Positions 28,782-37,688 of a stretch of 64,000 nt of DNA are shown here, one piece after another. Source of the stretch: Rhodopseudomonas rhenobacensis (GTDB taxonomy: Bacteria; Pseudomonadota; Alphaproteobacteria; Rhizobiales; Xanthobacteraceae); NCBI RefSeq assembly GCF_014203125.1, contig NZ_JACHIH010000032.1:1-64000 (forward strand), given 5' to 3'. Every line of letters starts with the position of its first letter. Positions within the stretch are counted from its first letter, which is position 1. The translations under genes and the position numbers were made by a program. The notes below the pieces were generated by a model. It was not told the DNA's origin. It ran no database searches and saw only the letters and a program-made list of their open reading frames with translations.

Positions 28782-30605
28782 TTGACCGCATCGCAGATTT
28801 CATCGCCGCAGTTCGCAGCAACCGCCAACGCTCCGCCCAAGCGTTTCCAGGTGGCGCTGATCAAGCCGTCGCATTACGACGACGACGGCTACGTGATCCA
28901 GTGGTTCCGCTCGTTCGTTCCATCGAACTCGCTGGCGGTGGTGTACAGCCTGGTCGAGGATTCCAGGCAGCGCGGCGCGATCGGCGACGACGTCGCCATC
29001 GACATCACCGCCGCCGACGAGATCAACACCCGGATCAAGCCGGCCGCGATCATCGAGCGGTTTCGTACGCACGACAATTTCGGCCTGGTATTCCTGGTCG
29101 GCGTGCAATCCAATCAGTTCCCGCGCGCGCTCGATATCGCGCGGCCGCTCCGCGCGGCTGGCGTGCCGGTCGCGATCGGCGGCTTTCATGTCTCGGGGTG
29201 TCTGGCGATGCTGCCGGGAATTCAGCCGGATCTGCAGGAAGCGCTCGATCTCGGCATCACGCTGTATGCCGGCGAGCTTGAAGGCCGCTGCGACGCGCTC
29301 TTGCAGGACGCCACGCGCGGCGAACTGAAGCCGATGTACAATTATCTCAACGAGCTGCCGTCGCTGGAGGGCGCGCCGTCGCCGATCCTGCCCAAGCAGT
29401 TCCTGCAGCGCACCTACAACTATCAAACCAGCTTCGACGCCGGCCGCGGCTGCCCCTACCAGTGCTCGTTCTGCACCATCATCAACGTGCAGGGCCGCAA
29501 GTCGCGCGGCCGCAGCGCCGACGACATCGCGCGGCTGGTGCGGGAGAACCTGGCGCAGGGCGTCAACTGGTTCTTCATGACCGACGACAATTTCGCCCGC
29601 AACAAGGATTGGGAATCCATCCTCGATCGGCTGATCGAACTGCGCGCCGAGTTCGCCGCGCAAGGCGGCAAGGACATCAAGCTGGTGATCCAGGTCGATA
29701 CGCTGTGCCACAAGATCCCGGGCTTCATCGACAAGGCCAAGGCCGCCGGCGTGGTCCGGGTGTTTCTCGGGCTGGAAAGCATCAACCCGCAGAATCTCGC
29801 CTCGGCCAACAAGCGGCAGAACAAGATCACCGAATATCGAGGGATGCTGCTGGCCTGGAAGAGCGCCGGCGTGTTGACCTATGCGGGCTACATCCTCGGC
29901 TTCCCGCACGACACCCCGGCCTCGATCGCCGAGGACATCGCCATCATCCAGAACGAACTGCCGCTGGACATCCTGGAGTTCTTTTGTCTCACGCCGCTGC
30001 CGGGCTCGGAGGATCACCAGACTCTGTTCAAACAGGGCGTGGCGATGGATGCCGACCTCAACCGCTACGACATCGAACACGTCGTCACCGCGCATTCGAA
30101 GATGAGCCGCGCCGAGTGGGAAGGCGCTTATCTGGCGGCGTGGGGCGCGTACTACACGCCCGAGCATGTCGAGCGGATGCTGCGCCGCGCCGCGGCCACC
30201 GGCGGCGGCATCTCGCGGCTGGCCTCGATGATCTATCTGTTCTCGTCGATGGTGGTGATCGAGAAGGTGCATCCGCTGCAGGGCGGCATCCTGCGGCTGA
30301 AGCGACGCACCGACCGCCGCTCGTCGCTGCCGCTTGAGCCGGTCTGGCGGTTCTATCCGAAGCTTTTGCTCGAGGGCGCGAGCAAGCTGTACCGCAGCGC
30401 CGCACATTGGCTGTGGATCGACGCGCTGCGCCGCAAGGTACGCAATGACCCCGACCGGATGAGCTACACCGACACCGCGCTGACTCCGGTCGGCGACGGC
30501 GACACCGAGGAACTGGAGCTGTTTACCCACAGCGCCGCGGCGCAACAGGCGGTGCAGCACGCCCGCAAGATTAAGGAGCTGACAACGGTGAAGTCGGTGG
30601 CGTGA
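28782..30605 (+). CDS. B12-binding-domain radical SAM protein
   Basis: A 607-residue class B-like radical SAM enzyme. An N-terminal cobalamin-binding-like Rossmann region (VALIKPSHYDDDGYVIQWFR, then IGGFHVSGCLAMLP) precedes the iron-sulfur motif CPYQCSFC at C224, C228 and C231. The SAM barrel follows to about residue 430, then a helical C-terminus. I chose TTG 28782 because GGAG lies 6 bases upstream; TTG 28770 is also open. Related proteins methylate or rearrange unactivated carbons, for example in hopanoid and bacteriochlorophyll pathways; the substrate here cannot be read. Confidence 0.85.
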   Translation: MTASQISSPQFAATANAPPKRFQVALIKPSHYDDDGYVIQWFRSFVPSNSLAVVYSLVEDSRQRGAIGDDVAIDITAADEINTRIKPAAIIERFRTHDNFGLVFLVGVQSNQFPRALDIARPLRAAGVPVAIGGFHVSGCLAMLPGIQPDLQEALDLGITLYAGELEGRCDALLQDATRGELKPMYNYLNELPSLEGAPSPILPKQFLQRTYNYQTSFDAGRGCPYQCSFCTIINVQGRKSRGRSADDIARLVRENLAQGVNWFFMTDDNFARNKDWESILDRLIELRAEFAAQGGKDIKLVIQVDTLCHKIPGFIDKAKAAGVVRVFLGLESINPQNLASANKRQNKITEYRGMLLAWKSAGVLTYAGYILGFPHDTPASIAEDIAIIQNELPLDILEFFCLTPLPGSEDHQTLFKQGVAMDADLNRYDIEHVVTAHSKMSRAEWEGAYLAAWGAYYTPEHVERMLRRAAATGGGISRLASMIYLFSSMVVIEKVHPLQGGILRLKRRTDRRSSLPLEPVWRFYPKLLLEGASKLYRSAAHWLWIDALRRKVRNDPDRMSYTDTALTPVGDGDTEELELFTHSAAAQQAVQHARKIKELTTVKSVA

Positions 30606-30666
30606 GGGATGTCGTGGCGCGCGGCAGAGGTGCTTTCTGTCGACCGGGAGCCAACGAAAGCGAAAC

Positions 30667-30789
30667 CGTCATTCCGGGGCGCGAGGGCGAAAGCCCGAGC
30701 GAACCCGGAATCTCGCAACTGGCGTGGGGCCGGTACTTGCGGCGCGATTCCGGGTTCGCTCGCCCAAGGGCTCGCGCCCCGGAATGACC
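30667..30789. repeat. Palindromic intergenic repeat, family A, copy 2
   Basis: cgtcattccggggcgcgagg at the left and gcgccccggaatgaccg at the right, with inner gcgaacccggaatc/gattccgggttcgc arms. Located between the radical SAM gene and the convergent phosphoesterase gene. Confidence 0.9.
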
Positions 30790-30829
30790 GCCTGTATCAA
30801 TCATCTGAACCAGCCAATCCGACGCCGAG

Positions 30830-31660
30830 CTACTCCGCCGCGGCCCAGAACCCCGGCACCGCCGGCTCCAGCCGGCCGCCGAGCCGCACAGGCGCAATGC
30901 GCAGCGCGAGGCCCGTGGCGTCGTCGGTCTCGACGCCGACGCCGCTCAGCGTCGCAGCCCCGTTCGCCGGCTCGAACCGGCCGGACGGAATCCCGGTGAC
31001 GAAGCGGCGCAGCGGTTCGTCCTTGTGCATGCCGATCACCGAATCATAGTCGCCGGTCATGCCGGCGTCGGTCATATAGCCGGTGCCGCCGGGAAGAATC
31101 TGATGGTCGGCGGTCGGCACATGGGTGTGGGTGCCGACCACGAGGCTGGCGCGGCCGTCGCAGAAGAATCCCATGCCCTGCTTTTCGCTCGAGGCTTCGC
31201 CGTGGAAATCCAGCACGATGGCGTCGGCCGCCTCGACCAGCGGGCAGGCTTCGAGTTCGCGGCCGACCGCGGCGAACGGATCGTTCAAGGGCTCCATGAA
31301 CACCCGGCCCATCGCGTTGATCACCAGCGCGCGGGCGCCGTTCTTGGCGTCGATCAGCGCCGAGCCGCGGCCCGGCGTGTAGCGCGGAAAATTCGCCGGA
31401 CGAATCAGCCGCGGCGCGCGCTCGATGAACACCAGCGCCTCTTTCTGATTCCAGGCGTGGTTGCCGAGCGTCACCGCGTCGACGCCGACATCGATGAAAT
31501 CGTTGTAGATCGCCTCGGTGATGCCGAAGCCGCCGGCGGCGTTCTCGCCGTTGACGACGACGAGATCGAGCTTCCAGTCGCGGATCGCGCCGGGCAGATA
31601 GTCGGCGATCGCGGTGCGGCCGGTCTTGCCGACCACGTCGCCGATGAACAGGATGCGCAA
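30830..31660 (-). CDS. YmdB-type metallophosphoesterase
   Basis: A 276-residue enzyme of the TIGR00282/YmdB family, dinuclear-metal phosphodiesterases acting on 2',3'-cyclic nucleotides in Bacillus. Motifs: MRILFIGDVVGKTGR, VVNGENAAGGFG, TLGNHAWNQKE, VGTHTHVPTADHQIL with metal ligands, and TDAGMTGDYDSVIG. Length is normal. It follows ygfA by four bases on the same strand, so they are co-transcribed. Confidence 0.93.
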   Translation of the reverse strand: MRILFIGDVVGKTGRTAIADYLPGAIRDWKLDLVVVNGENAAGGFGITEAIYNDFIDVGVDAVTLGNHAWNQKEALVFIERAPRLIRPANFPRYTPGRGSALIDAKNGARALVINAMGRVFMEPLNDPFAAVGRELEACPLVEAADAIVLDFHGEASSEKQGMGFFCDGRASLVVGTHTHVPTADHQILPGGTGYMTDAGMTGDYDSVIGMHKDEPLRRFVTGIPSGRFEPANGAATLSGVGVETDDATGLALRIAPVRLGGRLEPAVPGFWAAAE

Positions 31661-31664
31661 AATC

Positions 31665-32249
31665 TCAACTCCGGAAATCGATCGTCTCGGCTTCCGTTAG
31701 CACAAGATCGAGCCGGGCGTCGTGCGCCAGCGCCGGAACCAGCGGGATTTCCTGCACCGCGAAGCCGAGCCCGATCGCGGTCACGACGCCGTCGCGGCGC
31801 AGCGCTTCGAGGCTGCGGTCGTAATAGCCGCCGCCATAGCCGATGCGGTGGCCGGCGCGGTCGAATGCCGCCAGCGGCACCAGCAGGGTGCGCGGGGTCA
31901 GGGCCGGCGCGGCGGCGGCGGGCTCGGGAATGCCGAGCTGGCCCTTCACCAACGGCTCGCCCGGGTGCCAGGCGCGGAACGCCAGCGGCCGGTCGGGGCC
32001 GACGATCGCCGGCAGCGCCAGCCGCGCGCCCTGCTCTGCCAAGGCTTGCAGCAACGGCCGCGGATCGAATTCGCCGCGCAGCGGGAAATAGCCGGCGACC
32101 ACGTCGCCCGCAGTGATGGCCAGCGGAAACGGCCGGCCGAGCAGCGCCTGCGCCGCCGCCGCGCGCGCGGTCTCGCTCAGGGCCGCCCGCCGCGCCAAAG
32201 CTGCGGCGCGGAGTGATGTCTTGGATCGGTCGAGAGAGATCAGAGGCAT
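31665..32249 (-). CDS. 5-formyltetrahydrofolate cyclo-ligase
   Basis: The YgfA/MTHFS enzyme converts 5-formyl-THF to 5,10-methenyl-THF with ATP. The 194-residue protein has LRAAALARRAALS at the N-terminus, GYFPLRGEFDPRPLL with folate-binding residues, and the signature RIGYGGGYYDRSLE. In many proteobacteria this gene lies directly downstream of the 6S RNA gene, and a 6S-like structure is present just upstream here. Confidence 0.93.
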   Translation of the reverse strand: MPLISLDRSKTSLRAAALARRAALSETARAAAAQALLGRPFPLAITAGDVVAGYFPLRGEFDPRPLLQALAEQGARLALPAIVGPDRPLAFRAWHPGEPLVKGQLGIPEPAAAAPALTPRTLLVPLAAFDRAGHRIGYGGGYYDRSLEALRRDGVVTAIGLGFAVQEIPLVPALAHDARLDLVLTEAETIDFRS

Positions 32250-32347
32250 CCGTCGTTATAGAATGCGGTCATCGGCCACGAAAGCGGGCCGCTCCGAACT
32301 TGCAGCGCCTGCCGCTTGCGCCGCGTGGCGGGACGCGGCGGCGCCCC

Positions 32348-32508
32348 AAGAAAAGCGCGAAGCCACAGATGCCGTTGAAGCGCTCGATCCCGGAGTTCCC
32401 TACGAAAGTAGGTGGGCACCATATGACCGGGTCCACGGACCCGGCCAGGGACAGTTCCCGTGAGGATCGATAAGGCCCCGGGGATATTGGCTCCTGACGC
32501 GCAACGCA
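32348..32508 (-). ncRNA. ssrS: Candidate 6S RNA upstream of ygfA
   Basis: On the minus strand the segment folds as a rod. An outer GCGC/GCGC and GGAGCCA/TGGCTTC stem is followed by an inner TCGATCC/GGATCGA stem. Then comes a large central bubble, and a terminal hairpin CCGGGTC-CACG-GACCCGG. The 3' side of the bubble holds a small CCTAC-tttc-GTAGG hairpin, as in known 6S RNAs. This closing stem/bubble/apical stem plan and the position directly upstream of the cyclo-ligase gene on the same strand match the 6S family, which binds the housekeeping RNA polymerase. A T-rich TTTTCTT follows the 3' end. Exact ends are estimates. Confidence 0.7.
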
Positions 32509-32605
32509 GCCTCGCCGGATCAATCTAACCACGATGGGCGGTCACCGCCAGCCTCGCGGGTACGATCATCCCGGGACAATGTGTGGCGGCTAGCAAACGC
32601 CCAAA

Positions 32606-32641
32606 CGACAACAGCCGGCGCGAGGCGCGCCGGCTGTTGTT
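32606..32641 (-). terminator. Terminator of the atp F0 operon
   Basis: ACAACAGCCGGCGCG pairs with CGCGCCGGCTGTTGT across a 3-base loop, a 15-base-pair stem 21 bases after the atpF stop. On the minus strand it is followed by a modest T-containing stretch. Confidence 0.8.
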
Positions 32642-32661
32642 CAAAGAGATAGAAGCTTGGC

Positions 32662-33156
32662 TCAGTTCAGCTTGGAGCGAACTTCCTCGATGCCGCGTTG
32701 CACCAGGCCTTCGGCGACCTGGCCCTGCACCGACTGCGACAGGATGGTCGAGGCGGCGGCGACCGCGGCGTTGGCTGCGGCGGCGCGGACATCCGCCACC
32801 GCCTGAGCCTCGGCGAGCGCGATCTTGCTCTCGGCGGTCTTGGTACGGCGCGCGACGAAATCTTCCAGCTTGGCCCGGGCTTCCGCCGCGATCCGTTCGG
32901 CGTCGTCCTTGGCGCTGGCGATGATGTCCTGCGCTTCGCGCTCGGCGCTGGCGCGGCGAGCCTTGTATTCCGCGAGCAGCTTCGCGGCTTCGTCTTTGAG
33001 CCGGCTGGCCTCGTCGAGTTCGGCCTTGATGCGATCGCGGCGCTTGTCGAGCGAGTTCAGCACCGTGCGGTGCACCCCGACATAGGCGAACACGCCCATC
33101 AGGATCACGAAGGCGACGGCGACCCAGGTTTCCGGTTCGGCGAGAAACTCGGTCAT
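32662..33156 (-). CDS. atpF: ATP synthase F0 subunit b
   Basis: The 164-residue peripheral-stalk subunit has one N-terminal membrane helix ([17 protein letters not shown]) and a long charged coiled coil. Together with the adjacent b' subunit it forms the heterodimeric stalk typical of alphaproteobacteria and phototrophs. Its start overlaps the b' stop by four bases (ATGA). Last gene of the F0 unit, followed by a strong terminator hairpin. Confidence 0.93.
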   Translation of the reverse strand: MTEFLAEPETWVAVAFVILMGVFAYVGVHRTVLNSLDKRRDRIKAELDEASRLKDEAAKLLAEYKARRASAEREAQDIIASAKDDAERIAAEARAKLEDFVARRTKTAESKIALAEAQAVADVRAAAANAAVAAASTILSQSVQGQVAEGLVQRGIEEVRSKLN

Positions 33157-33764
33157 GCCTGCGATCCCTTCAAGCTGGAGTCGACGGCGGTCTCGAGCGC
33201 CTTGCCGTCGGGCACGATGCCGGACAGCCGCTGCACGATCGCCGCGGCCGCGTCGGCGGCGATGCCGCGGACGTTGCTCATCGCGGTTTCACGCGTCGCG
33301 GCGATGGTCTTCTCGGCATCGGCGAGCTTGACCGCAAGCTTCTCTTCGAGAGTCTTGCGCTCGGCTTCGGAGGCCGCGTTGAGGCGCTCGCGCGTCTCCG
33401 CGCCGATCGCCTGCGCCCGGGCGCGGGCCTGCGCCAGCTCGGTCTCGTAGGCCTTCAGCGCGTCGTCGGATTCGCCCTTCAGCCGTTGCGCCGCGGCGAA
33501 ATCGTCTTCGATCCGCTTGGCACGCTCGTCGAGCACGCTGCCGACCCGCGGCAACGCGATCTTGGAGACGATCAGATAGAGCGCCACGAACGCGATCAGC
33601 AGCGACACCAGCTGCGAAGCGAAGGTGTCCTTCTGGAACGGCGGAAACGCGCGTCCATGGGCCGCAGCATCCGCTTCGGTGTGGGCGGTGGTGCCCGGTG
33701 CGTTGCCATGACCTTCAGCCACGGGATACTCCTGTTCGGACGATCCGGGCCCCTGCGGGCCCAA
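33153..33764 (-). CDS. ATP synthase F0 subunit b'
   Basis: The 203-residue second b-type subunit has a soluble extension of about 45 residues ([20 protein letters not shown]...), then a membrane helix ([19 protein letters not shown]) and a coiled-coil stalk. In rhizobia it is annotated as atpG or atpF2. The N-terminal extension could be shorter in reality, but no better start with a binding site is obvious. Overlaps atpF. Confidence 0.92.
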   Translation of the reverse strand: MGPQGPGSSEQEYPVAEGHGNAPGTTAHTEADAAAHGRAFPPFQKDTFASQLVSLLIAFVALYLIVSKIALPRVGSVLDERAKRIEDDFAAAQRLKGESDDALKAYETELAQARARAQAIGAETRERLNAASEAERKTLEEKLAVKLADAEKTIAATRETAMSNVRGIAADAAAAIVQRLSGIVPDGKALETAVDSSLKGSQA

Positions 33765-33803
33765 ACGCTAGCGTCTCGAGACTCGACGTCTCTTAGACTT
33801 GGC

Positions 33804-34031
33804 TCAGAGGGCGAACAGCAGCAACAGCGCGATCAGCAGCGAGAAGATGCCGAGCGCTTCGGTCACGGCGAAGCCGAAGATCAGGTTGCCGAACTGGCCC
33901 TGAGCGGCCGAGGGATTGCGCACCGCAGCGGCGAGGTAGTTGCCGAAGATGATGCCCACGCCGGCGCCGGCGCCACCCATGCCAATGCAGGCAATACCAG
34001 CACCAATGTACTTCGCGGCAATCGGATCCAT
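33804..34031 (-). CDS. atpE: ATP synthase F0 subunit c
   Basis: The 75-residue rotor-ring subunit forms two membrane helices. The Gly/Ala-rich first helix ([21 protein letters not shown]), the polar loop RNPSAAQGQ and the second helix with the proton-carrying glutamate in AVTEALGIF are all present. AGGAG lies upstream. High expression is expected, since many c subunits are needed per complex. Confidence 0.96.
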   Translation of the reverse strand: MDPIAAKYIGAGIACIGMGGAGAGVGIIFGNYLAAAVRNPSAAQGQFGNLIFGFAVTEALGIFSLLIALLLLFAL

Positions 34032-34069
34032 GAAACGCTCCTGTTGGGGTTTGGCTTGAGAGATCGGGC

Positions 34070-34819
34070 TTAGTGGCCCGCGTGCAACGCATCGTTGAGA
34101 TAGATGCAGGTGAGGATGGCGAAGACGTAGGCCTGGAGAAACGCGACCAGCAGCTCGAGCGCGGTCAGCGCGATCACCATGCCGAGCGGCAGCACGGCGC
34201 CGAAATAGCCGGCGATGCCGAGGCCCGCCAACAGCGGAATGAAGCTCGCGAACACCTTCAGCGCGATATGGCCGGCCAGCATGTTGGCGAACAGACGCAC
34301 CGAATGCGAGATCGGCCGCAGGAAGAAGGAGAACACCTCGATGAACACCACCAGCGGCAGGATGAACACCGGCACGCCGGAGGGCACGAAGATTTTGAAG
34401 AAACCCAGGCCGTTCTTGTAGAAGCCGTAGATCACCACCGTGAAGAACACCAGGAACGCCAGGGCGGCGGTGACGATGATGTGGCTGGAAATGGTGAAGG
34501 TGTAGGGGATGATCCCGACCATGTTCGAGACCATGATGAACATGAACAGCGAGAACACCAGGGGGAAGAACTTGAGGCCCTCGACGCCGGCGGTCGACCG
34601 GATCGTGTTGGCGACGAATTCGTAAGACAACTCCGCCAGCGACTGGATCCTGCCCGGCACCATCTGCCGGCCCGCCGAGCCGCCGATCATCAGCAGCGAA
34701 ATCAGCGCCACCGCGACCAGCATGTAGGCGGATGAATTGGTAAAGGCGATCTCCTGATTGCCGATATGGCCGATCGTGAAGATCTTCTCGACGTTGAACT
34801 GGTGAATCGGATCAATCAT
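34070..34819 (-). CDS. atpB: ATP synthase F0 subunit a
   Basis: The 249-residue channel subunit has five to six membrane helices and the essential arginine in [20 protein letters not shown], which faces the c-ring carboxylate. The C-terminal [26 protein letters not shown] is also conserved. It sits between atpI and atpE, as expected. Confidence 0.96.
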   Translation of the reverse strand: MIDPIHQFNVEKIFTIGHIGNQEIAFTNSSAYMLVAVALISLLMIGGSAGRQMVPGRIQSLAELSYEFVANTIRSTAGVEGLKFFPLVFSLFMFIMVSNMVGIIPYTFTISSHIIVTAALAFLVFFTVVIYGFYKNGLGFFKIFVPSGVPVFILPLVVFIEVFSFFLRPISHSVRLFANMLAGHIALKVFASFIPLLAGLGIAGYFGAVLPLGMVIALTALELLVAFLQAYVFAILTCIYLNDALHAGH

Positions 34820-34916
34820 CCGCGCGGCATCTCTCGGTCCACCGGCAAGGCCGGCACAGTGACATCAATCGTCAAGCAAAATCGTCAAGCAGCGCGTCCG
34901 TCGGCGCGTGGCCTGG

Positions 34917-35285
34917 TCAGGAGCCGCGCCTCGCGGACCGTATCAGGTTGATCATGCCGGCCAGGAAGCCGAGCAGGAAGAACACGATCAGTCCGAAGGG
35001 CGAAGTCGACAGCAAACGGTCGAAACCCCAACCAATTCCAGCCCCAGCAACAACACCCACGACCAGTTCGGAGGAAAGCTGAAAGCCGCGCGCCAAGGCC
35101 GAGGCCCGGGCTTGTGCGTTCTCACTTCCTGTTCCGGATTGGTCCGCCTGGATTTTTCGGCTGTCCCGGGATTGGGCCAACCGTTGCTCCAGGCTTCCGA
35201 GCCTTGCGGAAAGCGCAGCTTCCTCGGGGGACGGAGTGTCGTGGCTTCCATCGCGTCGTCCGCCGTGACCCGTGTCGTCCGTCAT
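34917..35285 (-). CDS. atpI: AtpI-family ATP synthase assembly protein
   Basis: The 122-residue protein has a charged N-terminal half and two C-terminal membrane helices (SELVVGVVAGAGIGWGFDRL and FGLIVFFLLGFLAGMINLIR), the AtpI/AtpZ layout. AtpI assists c-ring assembly. It heads the atpI-B-E-b'-b unit; the promoter presumably lies in 35286-35562. Confidence 0.9.
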   Translation of the reverse strand: MTDDTGHGGRRDGSHDTPSPEEAALSARLGSLEQRLAQSRDSRKIQADQSGTGSENAQARASALARGFQLSSELVVGVVAGAGIGWGFDRLLSTSPFGLIVFFLLGFLAGMINLIRSARRGS

Positions 35286-35562
35286 GATGTGGAGACCCGA
35301 ACCAAGCCGCGGTTGATGGAAATAACGCCCCGTTCACCCTCAAAAGCCGCGCGGACCATACTGACCGCATAAAGCCAAGTCAAGATTGCCGGACAACCGT
35401 GTAGTTCGTTGATTTGCTTGATTTTATTGCGGAAAATCGAAAACGCCCGGCGCCAAACGTCGCACTGCAGCAGTTGCACCGCGACGGCATCCGCCTTGCA
35501 CGTTGCGATCGGCTCTGCTCGGATGAAGCCGGACTTTTACTTCCATCGCTCCGGACCCCCGC

Positions 35563-36189
35563 ATGTCTCAAGCCATCGACTATTATTTCTCGCTGCCGTC
35601 GCCGTGGGCCTATCTCGGCCATGGGCCGTTTGCCGAGCTCGTAAGTGCCTACGATCTCAAGGTGAATTACAAGCCGGTGGTGCTGGTCGAATTGTTCGCG
35701 GAAACCGGCGGGATGCCGTTGGGGAAGCGCCATCCGGCGCGGCAGCGCTACCGGATGCTCGAGCTGCAACGTTGGCGCGCCAAGCGCGGGCTGGATTTTC
35801 ACCTCCACCCCAAGCACTGGCCGTTCGATTCGCGGCTCGCCGATGGCGTGGTGATCGCGGCGTGCGAAGACGGCCGCGATCCCGATGGATTTCTGCGGAG
35901 GGCCTACGCCGCAGTGTGGGAAGCCGAGCTTGATCTGGCCGATCCGGCGACGCTGATCGAGCTTGCCGATCAGGCCCGCCTGCCCGGCGCGGCCCTGGTC
36001 GAGCGCGCCGCCAGCGCGGCGATCGGCGGGATCTATGACCAGAACCGGCAGGATGCGATCGCCGCCGATGTGTTCGGCTCGCCCGCCTATGTGCTGAACG
36101 GCGAGGTGTTCTGGGGCCAGGACCGCATCGCGCTGTTGGCCGACGCGTTGAAATCCGGCCGCGCCCCCTTCCACTGGCAGGCTGTCTGA
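35563..36189 (+). CDS. 2-hydroxychromene-2-carboxylate isomerase-like (DsbA-fold) protein
   Basis: A 208-residue thioredoxin-fold protein of the HCCA isomerase/kappa-GST family. It begins IDYYFSLPSPWAYLGHGPF, where the SPWAYLG segment holds the active serine and glutathione-binding residues, and has FGSPAYVLNGEVFWGQDRI near the end. Homologues act in naphthalene degradation, but stand-alone copies like this one are common and of unknown substrate. Divergent from the atp operon. Confidence 0.88.
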   Translation: MSQAIDYYFSLPSPWAYLGHGPFAELVSAYDLKVNYKPVVLVELFAETGGMPLGKRHPARQRYRMLELQRWRAKRGLDFHLHPKHWPFDSRLADGVVIAACEDGRDPDGFLRRAYAAVWEAELDLADPATLIELADQARLPGAALVERAASAAIGGIYDQNRQDAIAADVFGSPAYVLNGEVFWGQDRIALLADALKSGRAPFHWQAV

Positions 36190-36225
36190 CCCAGATTGAA
36201 GCCAGGGGCGAGCGGAGGTGTGACG

Positions 36226-36819
36226 ATGACGGCAAAGCCAACGCTGGTACAGTTGCCCACAGCTAGATTTCGCGGCGGCGTGCTGGCCGGCGCGCTGCTG
36301 GTGCTGCCGGCCGCAGCGGCGGCGCAGTCGGCGCCCGACACCGAGAACGGCCGCTACACGCTGTCGCCCGCCCGCGATGGGGTGATTCGGCTCGACACCC
36401 GGACCGGAACGGCGTCGATCTGCGCGGACAAGGGCAATGGCTGGGCCTGCCAGGTGATGCCGGACGAGCGCGCCGCGTTCGATACCGAGATCGGCCGGCT
36501 GCAGCGCGATGCCGATCGGCTCAAGGCCGAGCTCGACACCGCCAAGAGCGACAATCAGCAGCTGCGGCAGGACAACGAGGCACTCAAGGCCCAGCTCGCG
36601 CAGCGCGAGCCGCCCGGCAAGATCGACGAGTCGTTGCCGAAGGGCGATTCCCTGAAGACACCGGGGATCACCTGCAAGGACGGCGAACGCAAGCTGGAAA
36701 TCCCGCTGCCGAGCGACCGCGACCTCGACCGCCTCACCGCGTTCATCGAGCACGCCTGGCGGAAGCTGATCGACCTCGCCAACCGGATGCAAAAAGACAC
36801 CGGCGACGGCAAGATTTGA
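36226..36819 (+). CDS. Exported hypothetical protein with coiled coil
   Basis: A 197-residue protein with a signal peptide ending near AAAAAQSAPD, a small N-terminal module with two cysteines (GTASICADKGNGWACQVM), a coiled coil (residues about 85-130, LQRDADRLKAELDTAKSDNQ) and a helical C-terminus. AGCGGAGG lies about 7 bases before ATG 36226; the frame opens 30 bases earlier without a binding site. I do not recognise the family. Confidence 0.78.
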   Translation: MTAKPTLVQLPTARFRGGVLAGALLVLPAAAAAQSAPDTENGRYTLSPARDGVIRLDTRTGTASICADKGNGWACQVMPDERAAFDTEIGRLQRDADRLKAELDTAKSDNQQLRQDNEALKAQLAQREPPGKIDESLPKGDSLKTPGITCKDGERKLEIPLPSDRDLDRLTAFIEHAWRKLIDLANRMQKDTGDGKI

Positions 36820-36862
36820 GCGGCGATCGCGCCGATTTTCCCAGCGGAGCCGCGAGGACATC

Positions 36863-37336
36863 ATGACATCTCCGAAAGCCCTGTCGCGCGCGGTGCTGTC
36901 GCGCGTCGTCGCCAATGTGGTCGCCTCGACCGTGCTGACGGTGCGAACGCAGGGCTCGGGCTTCGTCGATATCACCAGCGAGGTCGGCAAATTCATCGCC
37001 GAGGCGGAGGCGCGCGAAGGCACCGCCTCGCTGTTCATCCGCCACACCTCGGCGTCGCTGACGGTGCAGGAAAACGCCGATCCCTCCGTGCTCACCGACC
37101 TGATGACGGTGTTGCAGACATTGGCGCCGGAAGCCGCGAACTGGACCCATGACAGCGAGGGTCCCGACGACATGCCGGCGCATGTCAAAACCATGCTGAC
37201 CGCGACCTCGCTGCAGATCCCGGTGCTCGCAGGAAAGCTCGCGCTCGGCACCTGGCAGGCGATCTACCTGATCGAGCATCGCCGCCGGCCGCACGCCCGC
37301 GAGGTGGTGCTGCAGTTCGTCGGCGCGGGGCGCTGA
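36863..37336 (+). CDS. YjbQ (UPF0047) family protein
   Basis: A 157-residue protein with the UPF0047 core: ASLFIRHTSASLTVQENADP, then DDMPAHVKTMLTATSLQIPV and LGTWQAIYLIEHRR. Members show weak thiamin-phosphate synthase activity in vitro and are often named secondary thiamine-phosphate synthase; the cellular role is uncertain. The histidines that cluster in the trimer interface are present. Confidence 0.9.
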   Translation: MTSPKALSRAVLSRVVANVVASTVLTVRTQGSGFVDITSEVGKFIAEAEAREGTASLFIRHTSASLTVQENADPSVLTDLMTVLQTLAPEAANWTHDSEGPDDMPAHVKTMLTATSLQIPVLAGKLALGTWQAIYLIEHRRRPHAREVVLQFVGAGR

Positions 37337-37403
37337 GCTGCTCATGGGTTACGCGGCGCGATAAGCGGCTCATGGGTTAGCTGGCAACCAACTTTCTCCA
37401 CGC

Positions 37404-37525
37404 GGTCATTCCGGGGCGCGAGCCCTTGGGCGAGCGAACCCGGAATCTTGCCGCGGGATCGGTGTCAGCACCTGCCGCGAGATTCCGGTTTCGCTCGCGC
37501 TGACGCTCTCGCGCCCCGGAATGAC
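37404..37525. repeat. Palindromic intergenic repeat, family A, copy 3
   Basis: ggtcattccggggcgcgagc at the left, gctctcgcgccccggaatgacgg at the right, inner arms cgaacccggaatct and gagattccggtttcgc. Lies between yjbQ and the transporter gene (gap 37337-37688). Confidence 0.9.
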
Positions 37526-37613
37526 GGCTGATGATCGTGAACCGCTCGAATGCTCGTTCGTTGCCCGTCATCATTTCTGATCGCGCGACCATTTCGCCAC
37601 GATGCGCAAACGC

Positions 37614-37680
37614 AAAACGGCCGCGGATTGCGCCGCGGCCGTTGCAAATCTTGCAGTGATCCGGCGGCACGCCGCCGGAT
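37614..37680 (-). terminator. Double-hairpin terminator of the MHS transporter gene
   Basis: The stem AACGGCCGCGG/CCGCGGCCGTT (37616-37643) is followed on the minus strand by TTTTGCG, a plausible intrinsic terminator. Closer to the gene, ATCCGGCGGC/GCCGCCGGAT forms a second hairpin at 37659-37680. Confidence 0.8.
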
Positions 37681-37688
37681 CGTTGCGC

